From assembly GCF_004803755.1 (NCBI RefSeq), contig NZ_CP032311.1, forward strand, positions 5,668,001 through 5,732,000: a stretch of DNA of 64,000 nucleotides, read 5' to 3'. This DNA comes from Pseudomonas sp. DG56-2 (lineage in GTDB: Bacteria; Pseudomonadota; Gammaproteobacteria; Pseudomonadales; Pseudomonadaceae). The notes below the pieces were generated by a model. The model did no database searches, was not told the origin of the DNA, and was given only the letters and a program-made list of their open reading frames with translations. Positions 57,803 through 64,000 of this stretch are shown here, piece by piece (positions within the stretch are counted from its first letter, which is position 1; the number at the start of each line of letters is the position of its first letter). A program made the translations under genes and the position numbers.

Positions 57803-59560
57803 TCAGCGCACTCTACCGCTGCCTTGTATGGTCAGTTCAAGCGCCTTTTGCATGTCCAGTCGTGCCGAGCGTCCCAAGTCAGCATGGTCCAGCTGACTGT
57901 CACGCTCGGACGGTAGAATGGGCGCGGTGAGATCTTCGCCATCCATGGCCTCGAAGTCTTGCCGCGGCCCCAAAGTCATTGCGCTACGCCGCAATAGCAT
58001 GCGTACTTGTTGCGGAGTAAGTGCCGGATCGATCGACAGCATGGCTGCTACAACAGCCGTCACCAAAGGCGTCGCGAACGAGGTACCGCAATGCACCGTG
58101 CCAGGCTTGCCCATTTCTGCTGTAGAGGCATGAACACAGGCTGCAGCGCTAATATCAACACGCCTTCCAATATTTGAACTGCCGCGCTTAATCACGTAAT
58201 CCGGGTCATCTCGCCTCACGTCCTGCCCGCTACGCTGATGAGCACCGACCACCAGAAGCTGATCGGCCACCAATGAAGACGGTAGGCGATACTCGTCGTC
58301 ATCGGACCTGGATGAACCGTTACCTGCCGAATTGACCACAATGACATCCGGATGCTCGGCTCGCAGCCACAGGAAAAATTCTTCGAGAAGTTCTTCGTAA
58401 CCACCGATAGCCAGCCCGGAGCGCACCAATGAATCGATTTCGTCCCCCTCGATGCTCCTGGTCCCGACACGATGTACTCCCCAACTCCAATTGAGCACCC
58501 GCACCCCGTCTTCGACCAGATTCACCGAAGCGGCAATGTTGGCGGTGATGCCCGCATCAGAGCTGCGCTCGACGATCACCTCGAAGCCAGGGCTGGCAGC
58601 GTCCAAGCCCGATAGGAACCCACGATTACCTCCGGCCTGCCAAGCCGCCGCAATGATGCCGGCAACGCTTGAGCCGTGGTTATCCGGTTTGCTCGAATCA
58701 CGGGCAAACACGCACATCTTCCCAGCACCTGCTTTACAGCCCCCCCGATAAGCAGCGAAGTCCGGTGAATCGAAATCCACATCCCGCTCGATGATACCCA
58801 CTCGCACTTGCTGCACCTTGATTGGAGCCTTCACTGCCGGAATGCGTTTGCGGTAGTAGTACACCGCATCCATGAACCGATTGGCGGCCCACTCTTTGCC
58901 CGCCGTAGGTGGACGGGTGTTGTCGACGGCAGTCTCTTCACCACGTTCCGGAGCCGATTCTTCGACAATGACAGCATCAACGCTGGCTTCGCTGCCCATG
59001 CGCAACAACAGGGCATCACGCTGGATAAGGTCACGTGCGGGTATACGCAATTGGTAGGTATTGAGCGCAGGGATGGCGCCTACGACCTTGGCACCATATT
59101 TTTCAGCCAGACGACGCGCCTCGATCAATCCGTCGTGCTGTTCCTCGATCAGTAGGCTGATCAGATCCACGTAGGTGACCAGACCATCCATATTCCTGGC
59201 TACTTCGTCAGACCGCGCCGCAACTATGTGGCTATTGCTCACCGACAGCCATACGGGGTTGCTGCGTCGGTCCGCCAGTTCCAGCCATACTGAAGCGCTT
59301 ACGTGATCGCGCTTGTTCACGCGTACCTGCACAGACTCACCCTTGAGCTGCACTGCTTCAGGCGCCAAAGCCTTATCACCGAGCCAGACGGTGGGACGTT
59401 GATTTCCCAGCCCGCTGACATGCAGGCACCACTGTTGCTCAGCAGTCGCCAGTATGTCGCCGCAACGTTGCATCTGAGTGATTCGTAGCGGCGCTTGAGC
59501 AGCTGACGCCAGCGGCCAAATCAGGCCCAGGCAGGCCAGCAGCGCAATGGGTCCTTTCAT
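57803..59560 (-). CDS. Secreted subtilisin-family (S8) serine peptidase
   Basis: A 585-residue exported protein. A signal peptide (IALLACLGLIWPLASA) precedes an N-terminal extension of about 220 residues of unknown fold and a subtilase domain. The triad is Asp260 (IIERDVDFDSPDF), His295 (NHGSSVAGIIAA) and Ser494 (GTSFATP), with oxyanion Asn414 in SAGNG. Two Cys (Cys275, Cys283) flank the active-site Asp loop. I chose ATG 59560; the upstream extension to 59614 lacks a signal. The target is unknown. It is 66 bp beyond the DUF3299 gene in the same direction, which suggests an operon. Confidence 0.9.
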   Translation of the reverse strand: MKGPIALLACLGLIWPLASAAQAPLRITQMQRCGDILATAEQQWCLHVSGLGNQRPTVWLGDKALAPEAVQLKGESVQVRVNKRDHVSASVWLELADRRSNPVWLSVSNSHIVAARSDEVARNMDGLVTYVDLISLLIEEQHDGLIEARRLAEKYGAKVVGAIPALNTYQLRIPARDLIQRDALLLRMGSEASVDAVIVEESAPERGEETAVDNTRPPTAGKEWAANRFMDAVYYYRKRIPAVKAPIKVQQVRVGIIERDVDFDSPDFAAYRGGCKAGAGKMCVFARDSSKPDNHGSSVAGIIAAAWQAGGNRGFLSGLDAASPGFEVIVERSSDAGITANIAASVNLVEDGVRVLNWSWGVHRVGTRSIEGDEIDSLVRSGLAIGGYEELLEEFFLWLRAEHPDVIVVNSAGNGSSRSDDDEYRLPSSLVADQLLVVGAHQRSGQDVRRDDPDYVIKRGSSNIGRRVDISAAACVHASTAEMGKPGTVHCGTSFATPLVTAVVAAMLSIDPALTPQQVRMLLRRSAMTLGPRQDFEAMDGEDLTAPILPSERDSQLDHADLGRSARLDMQKALELTIQGSGRVR

Positions 59561-59626
59561 GAGACATGACGCTCCATGACAATCCTTGAATATCGGACTG
59601 TCAGCACCAGTCAACGTTCAGGAAGA

Positions 59627-60160
59627 TCAGAGATCGCTTTCTTCGACTACTTTCACTTGGGCCGCGTCTATTGCATATGCCGCGTCAGCCAGGTCATTGG
59701 TGACCTTCTCCACTTTCAGCGTGCCGTTGACCCACAGCGGCGTGTAGATATCGTCGATCTTCAGGCCCTTGGGGTAACGAACCAGCACCAGTTGGTTAGG
59801 TGGCGGTGGCGGCACGTGGATGCAGGCACCTGGATAAGGCACGAGGAAAAACAGCGTGCTGTTGCCCTTGGCATCGGATTCCAGCGGCACGGGGTAACCA
59901 CCCAGACGGATCTGTTTGCCATTCATTGCGGGCACGGTCTTGCTTGAATACATCACCGCAGGCAAGCCCTTGCTCTGCTTAAGGCCGCCCTTGGCAGTAA
60001 AAGTGCCCATGGCCTCGGGGGAGTTGTGATCAATTTCAGGCATCAGCTCAAGGGCTTTCTGATCCGACTCGGGCATCAATTCAAGCCAGTCGGTCTCCGC
60101 AAGCTCAGCACGGGCGAGGCTGCTGATGAGCAACAATGAAAGCAGCAATACACGGCGCAT
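59627..60160 (-). CDS. DUF3299 periplasmic protein
   Basis: A 177-residue exported protein with a short signal peptide (MRRVLLLSLLLISSLARA). The DUF3299 core is unmistakable: RLGGYPVPLES, then FFLVPYPGACIHVPPPPPNQL. Function is unknown; the cysteine and histidine in GACIHVPPP are conserved in relatives. It is followed by the subtilase gene, with a 66-bp spacer, and preceded by the GlsB-like gene. Confidence 0.9.
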   Translation of the reverse strand: MRRVLLLSLLLISSLARAELAETDWLELMPESDQKALELMPEIDHNSPEAMGTFTAKGGLKQSKGLPAVMYSSKTVPAMNGKQIRLGGYPVPLESDAKGNSTLFFLVPYPGACIHVPPPPPNQLVLVRYPKGLKIDDIYTPLWVNGTLKVEKVTNDLADAAYAIDAAQVKVVEESDL

Positions 60161-60204
60161 AAAAATGCTCGACAACGAAAATTGCCGAGCATTCTAGCCT
60201 GCTG

Positions 60205-60450
60205 TCAGTTCTTTTTGACCATACCGTAGATCACCAGAAGAATGACCGCCCCCACCAGCGCACCCAGGAAGCCCGCGCCTTCGCCAGCCTGGTAGATGCC
60301 CAGCGCCTGACCGCCGTAGGTCGCAGCAAGCGAACCGGCAATACCCAGGAGAATGGTCATGATCCAGCCCATGCTGTCGTCGCCAGGCTTGATGAAGCGT
60401 GCCAGCAATCCGACGATCAGGCCGATGAAGATGGTTCCGATGATACCCAT
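60205..60450 (-). CDS. GlsB/YeaQ/YmgE-family stress membrane protein
   Basis: An 81-residue small membrane protein with three helices, GIIGTIFIGLIVGLLARFIK, GWIMTILLGIAGSLAATYGG and FLGALVGAVILLVIYGMV, matching the transglycosylase-associated protein family. The start is ATG 60450 (MGIIGTIFIG). Relatives respond to envelope stress but lack a known activity. It is 44 bp upstream of the DUF3299 gene. Confidence 0.92.
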   Translation of the reverse strand: MGIIGTIFIGLIVGLLARFIKPGDDSMGWIMTILLGIAGSLAATYGGQALGIYQAGEGAGFLGALVGAVILLVIYGMVKKN

Positions 60451-60543
60451 GGCAATCCCTCTGAATGAAATGGCGCATGCCAAAGCCTAGTCAGCGCTTT
60501 GGCATCCTGCCATCAGAGGGACAGCGGTGGGGGAAGGTTCCAA

Positions 60544-61626
60544 TTAACCCTTAATCAGCGCTTCGACCTTCTGGATTTTTTGCTCCAGGGTCGCCATGTC
60601 ATCACAACGCAGGGTGGCGTGACCCACCTTGCGGCCGACCTTGAAGGCCTTGCCGTAGTGATGCAGGTGGCATTCGTCGATGGCAACCACCTGGTGTACT
60701 GCTGGGACTTCGCCGATGAAGTTGAGCATTGCGCTCTCGCCGACCTTGGCAGTCGAACCAAGCGGCAGGCCGGCAACGGCGCGCAGGTGGTTCTCGAACT
60801 GGCTGCACTCGGCCCCTTCGATGGTCCAATGCCCGGAGTTATGTACGCGTGGTGCGATCTCGTTGGCTTTCAGGCCGCCATCGACTTCGAAGAATTCGAA
60901 TGCCAGCACACCGACGTAGTCGAGTTGCTTGAGCACACGACCCGCGTAATCTTCGGCCAGTTTCTGAAGCAAATGGTCTTCACTGGCCACCGACAGACGC
61001 AGGATGCCGTTCTCGTGGGTGTTGTGCACCAACGGATAAAAACGGGTTTCACCATCGCGAGCACGCACGGCAATCAGCGAGACTTCGCCGCTGAACGCAA
61101 CGAAGCCTTCCAGCAAGCAAGGCACACTACCCAGTTCAGCGAAAGTGTCTACCACATCCTCGGCCGTGCGCAGCACCTTCTGACCCTTGCCGTCATAACC
61201 CAGGGTACGGGTCTTGAGCACGGCAGGCAGGCCAATCGTGGCGACTGCAGCGTCCAAATCGGCTTGCGACTGGATATCGGCAAACGCCGGGGTCGGAATG
61301 CCCAGGTCCTTGAACATGCTTTTTTCGAACCAGCGATCACGTGCGATCCGCAACGATTCTGCACTCGGATAGACCGGCACGAATTGCGAGAGGAAGGCAA
61401 CGGTTTCAGCCGGTACGCTTTCGAACTCGAAGGTTACCAGGTCGACTTCGTCGGCCAACTGACGCAGATGGTCCTGGTCACCGTAATCGGCGCGCAGGTG
61501 TTCGCCCAAGGGGGCTGCACATGCATCCGGGGCGGGGTCAAGGAAGGCGAAGTTCATGCCCAGCGGAGTTCCCGCCAAAGCCAGCATACGACCCAATTGG
61601 CCGCCACCGATTACACCGATTTTCAT
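60544..61626 (-). CDS. purK: N5-carboxyaminoimidazole ribonucleotide synthase
   Basis: A 360-residue ATP-grasp enzyme that carboxylates AIR in purine synthesis, using bicarbonate and ATP. Seen: IGVIGGGQLGRMLALAG, GLPAVLKTRTLGYDGKGQ, LLEGFVAFSGEVSLIAVR, and APRVHNSGHWTIE. It lies 10 bp after purE, and the two enzymes act consecutively. Confidence 0.97.
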   Translation of the reverse strand: MKIGVIGGGQLGRMLALAGTPLGMNFAFLDPAPDACAAPLGEHLRADYGDQDHLRQLADEVDLVTFEFESVPAETVAFLSQFVPVYPSAESLRIARDRWFEKSMFKDLGIPTPAFADIQSQADLDAAVATIGLPAVLKTRTLGYDGKGQKVLRTAEDVVDTFAELGSVPCLLEGFVAFSGEVSLIAVRARDGETRFYPLVHNTHENGILRLSVASEDHLLQKLAEDYAGRVLKQLDYVGVLAFEFFEVDGGLKANEIAPRVHNSGHWTIEGAECSQFENHLRAVAGLPLGSTAKVGESAMLNFIGEVPAVHQVVAIDECHLHHYGKAFKVGRKVGHATLRCDDMATLEQKIQKVEALIKG

Positions 61627-61636
61627 GGGTTGGACC

Positions 61637-62128
61637 TCAAGCCTGACGCGGATCTGGATTATCCAGAACGCTGTCTGTCTGCTCAGCGCGGAACTGCTTC
61701 AACACCGTGTGGAACTGCGGGTGCTTGGCGCCCAGAATGCTCGCCGAGAGCAGCGCAGCGTTGATGGCGCCAGCTTTGCCGATAGCCAAGGTGGCGACCG
61801 GAATACCGGCTGGCATCTGTACGATCGACAACAGCGAGTCGACTCCGGAGAGCATCGACGACTGTACCGGCACACCCAGGACAGGCAGATGGGTCTTGGC
61901 GGCGCACATGCCTGGCAGGTGGGCAGCGCCCCCCGCTCCAGCGATGATCACCTCAATGCCACGGCCTTCGGCCTCTTCAGCATACTGGAACAACAAATCC
62001 GGGGTGCGGTGGGCGGAAACCACCTTGACCTCGTAGGGAATGCCGAGTTTTTCCAGCATATCGGCGGTGTGGCTAAGGGTGGACCAATCGGACTTGGAGC
62101 CCATGATCACGCCAACCAGTGCACTCAT
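61637..62128 (-). CDS. purE: N5-carboxyaminoimidazole ribonucleotide mutase
   Basis: A 163-residue enzyme that converts N5-CAIR to CAIR. Class I signature: [26 protein letters not shown] with the catalytic His, and [17 protein letters not shown]. The start ATG 62128 follows AGGAG. A perfect 11-bp hairpin lies in the leader, which may control purEK. Confidence 0.98.
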   Translation of the reverse strand: MSALVGVIMGSKSDWSTLSHTADMLEKLGIPYEVKVVSAHRTPDLLFQYAEEAEGRGIEVIIAGAGGAAHLPGMCAAKTHLPVLGVPVQSSMLSGVDSLLSIVQMPAGIPVATLAIGKAGAINAALLSASILGAKHPQFHTVLKQFRAEQTDSVLDNPDPRQA

Positions 62129-62171
62129 CGTCGAGCCTCTCCTGCAAGCGCCGTGCGGCGCGCTAAAAGCA

Positions 62172-62203
62172 ACAAGCCACGCAGGTGGACCGGCGTGGCT
62201 TGT
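62172..62203 (-). promoter_or_regulatory. Hairpin in the purE leader, possible attenuator
   Basis: ACAAGCCACGC and its exact complement are separated by 10 bases. On the purE mRNA the stem is followed by TGCTTTTAGC, which looks like an intrinsic terminator, and a second small hairpin (GCGCCG/CGGCGC) lies just downstream. It ends 44 bases before the purE start codon. Confidence 0.5.
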
Positions 62204-62396
62204 CATTCGGATTCTGAATCGACCGGTGTGGCCGAAGGCGCGGGATTATAGCCCATGGCGTATACACACGCCCACCCCTTGGCGCACTCCGACAGATCAA
62301 AGGCTGAGTTTATTGCTGGGCAATTTTCCGAATGCTGCTTGCGCCGATTCCAAAACATCATTGGGCACCCAAACAAGTCCCAAGGAGGGGCGCCAG

Positions 62397-63017
62397 ATGA
62401 ATCACTTCAAATGTTACGCAATGACTGTTGTCCTACTTGCCTGTACACATCTTGGCCAAGCCATGGCCGCCTCATCATTCATCGTCATGCTGTACCCTCA
62501 TGACGAGTTGGCCGACACCAGCGACGAGCAGCTACGCAAAGGCTATGTACAACCCTGGCTAGATGAAATGCGCCAGATCACCCAGCATTCCATCGAGGTG
62601 ATTTTTCAGCGCAACGTCGCGGGTGTTACCGACATTGCGTACTGGCAGAGTTCACCTGAAAACACCTTGAAGACCTTTCGTCAAACCGCGCCTGCGCCCG
62701 AGTATGGAAAAGCATTGCTGCTCACTCGCAATGGTTTCGGCCCCCTCGATGGGCCGGAGGCCGGCACCGTCGCCGGTCTTGCCAGCAGGCTTTACCCTTA
62801 CGGCGTCGCATCACTCACCACCTACACTGCACTGGCACATGAGCTGGGCCATTTGATGGGAGCCACTCACGAAGCCGCTGAATTGCGCTACAACCCATGG
62901 ATCTGCGAGACCTACGTCTACCCCGAACGCCACCCACTGCGCTCCAATTGCTACCGATACAGCGATGCTAACCGTGCCACCATCGCTGAACACCTGGACC
63001 GTATGCTCAGCGAGTAG
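62397..63017 (+). CDS. Small secreted metzincin-like metalloprotease
   Basis: A 206-residue exported protein starting at ATG 62397 after AAGGAGGGG. A signal peptide (VVLLACTHLGQAMAAS) is cut near AMA-AS. The zinc motif HELGHLMGATH at 148-158 has the HExxHxxGxxH form of metzincins (His148, Glu149, His152, His158). No obvious Met-turn methionine follows; a Cys170-Cys185 pair may form a disulfide in the loop that usually bears it. Substrate unknown. It stands alone between purE and a LysR gene. Confidence 0.75.
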   Translation: MNHFKCYAMTVVLLACTHLGQAMAASSFIVMLYPHDELADTSDEQLRKGYVQPWLDEMRQITQHSIEVIFQRNVAGVTDIAYWQSSPENTLKTFRQTAPAPEYGKALLLTRNGFGPLDGPEAGTVAGLASRLYPYGVASLTTYTALAHELGHLMGATHEAAELRYNPWICETYVYPERHPLRSNCYRYSDANRATIAEHLDRMLSE

Positions 63018-63023
63018 ACATCC

Positions 63024-63941
63024 TCATTCAGCCTGGCCAGCGTGCACGCCTGTGGATTCCAGCTTGCGCCACAACAACCGCACGTTGGCCTTGCGTACCA
63101 AGGCACACCGATAAAGACGAATTTCCAAAGGCACATGCCATTGGCTTGCACCACAAATTGCCAGCTCACCCCGCTCCAACTCGCCACGCATGGACAGTCG
63201 TGGCACCCAGGCAACCCCCATCCCTTCCAGCGCCATGCTCTTCAAGCTATCGGCCATAGCAGTCTCATAGACAGTGGTGTAGCGCAGGTTACGCTGGCGC
63301 AATAGCAAGTTAACCGAGCGACCAAGGAATGCACCCGCACTGTAGGCCAGCAGGGGCACGCTGCCCTCACCCTCCAGATCGAACAGCGGCTTGCCATCGG
63401 CTCCCAGCGCACACACCGGCAACATTTCGGTCGTCCCCATGTGTAGCGATGGAAATATCTCGGCATCCATTTGCAGGGCTGCGTCCGGATCGTAGAAGGC
63501 CAGCATCAAGTCACAGCCACCCTCACGCAGCGCATGCACCGCATCGCCCACGTTAGTAGCGACTAGGCGCGTAGCAATGTTCAAACCATCGTTGCGGAGT
63601 TGAGCGACCCAGCGCGGAAAAAAGCCGGACGCCAGCGAGTGCGCTGCTGCGATCTGGATAACCTCCCCCTGACCACCTTCCAAGTGATGCAAATGACGGA
63701 GAACTTCGCCCAACTGGTCGACAACGGTGCGCGCAGTCACTAGAAACAGCTGCCCCGCTGCGGTCAACTCAATGGGCGTGCGGGAACGGTTCACCAACTG
63801 CAGTCCCAGTGCGGCTTCCAAACTGCGTATGCGTCGACTGAAGGCCGGCTGCGTTACAAATCGGCGCTCGGCGGCCTGGGAAAAGCTGCGGGTCGCCGCC
63901 AAGGCGCTGAAGTCTTCCAGCCATTTGCTTTCGAGGTTCAT
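63024..63941 (-). CDS. LysR-family transcriptional regulator
   Basis: A 305-residue LysR protein. The winged helix (WLEDFSALAATRSFSQAAERR, then FVTQPAFSRRIRSLE) is followed by the substrate-binding domain. I chose ATG 63941; the upstream frame to 63974 adds 11 atypical residues. Its target probably lies beyond the right edge; I recall aspA there in pseudomonads. The 3' end is 6 bp from the convergent metzincin-like gene. Confidence 0.92.
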   Translation of the reverse strand: MNLESKWLEDFSALAATRSFSQAAERRFVTQPAFSRRIRSLEAALGLQLVNRSRTPIELTAAGQLFLVTARTVVDQLGEVLRHLHHLEGGQGEVIQIAAAHSLASGFFPRWVAQLRNDGLNIATRLVATNVGDAVHALREGGCDLMLAFYDPDAALQMDAEIFPSLHMGTTEMLPVCALGADGKPLFDLEGEGSVPLLAYSAGAFLGRSVNLLLRQRNLRYTTVYETAMADSLKSMALEGMGVAWVPRLSMRGELERGELAICGASQWHVPLEIRLYRCALVRKANVRLLWRKLESTGVHAGQAE

Positions 63942-64000
63942 TTGTCTCTCCAGGCATGCACCAAAATGGCACACGCTCGAATGTCGGTTGGCGTCACATC

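Overview
The window is a gene-dense, GC-rich stretch of bacterial chromosome with almost no mobile DNA. Gene content and order (rpmG-rpmB, radC/coaBC-dut-algC-argB, pyrE/crc, rph/yicC-gmk, rpoZ-spoT, exbB-exbD-tonB, oxyR-recG, rubA-rubB, ubiC-ubiA-phoB-phoR, phoU-pstBACS, purE-purK) are those of a Pseudomonas. The puu-type cluster between gmk and rpoZ and the 88-residue omega subunit fit the P. putida/P. fluorescens side of the genus better than P. aeruginosa. The assignment rests on remembered gene order and protein features; no database search was possible.

Layout. 1-4640: end of a MocR-type regulator, a phospholipase-D-like lipoprotein, an MFS transporter and an aldehyde dehydrogenase. 4830-12550: a cupin protein, ribosomal proteins L33/L28, a peptide-type binding protein, then a housekeeping block (radC, coaBC, dut, algC, argB). 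12680-14420: three consecutive lipoprotein genes (CsgG-like, DUF4810, DUF799), the best candidate for a poorly understood envelope system here. 14450-18870: pyrE, crc, DUF4870, rph, yicC, gmk. 18890-25370: a polyamine catabolic island (APC permease, PuuD, PuuC, PuuA, LysR) lodged between gmk and rpoZ-spoT. 25570-30060: rpoZ, spoT, ridA, a lipoprotein and an epimerase. 30260-35530: exbBD-tonB, oxyR, recG. 35600-41960: a YbaK-HDOD signalling protein, small proteins, HU, rubredoxin reductase/rubredoxin, ubiC-ubiA and a small secreted protein. 42100-54610: the phosphate regulon (phoBR, then phoU-pstBACS on the other strand), with a CBS/CorC protein, an M23 peptidase and a response regulator between. 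54768-64000: MFS transporter, thioesterase, mutarotase, subtilase, DUF3299, GlsB-like protein, purK-purE, a small secreted metzincin-like protein and a LysR regulator.

How parts work together. PhoR-PhoB should control pstS, pstCAB-phoU and itself; 7-4-7 Pho-box repeats are visible before phoB, pstC and pstS. Crc with Hfq represses translation of catabolic mRNAs, and A-rich CA motifs lie at the start of the puuC copy and in the permease leader. ExbB-ExbD-TonB powers outer-membrane uptake and has a Fur-like 19-mer upstream. Several genes are separated by strong hairpin terminators, many bidirectional. No CRISPR array, prophage, insertion sequence, tRNA or rRNA was seen.
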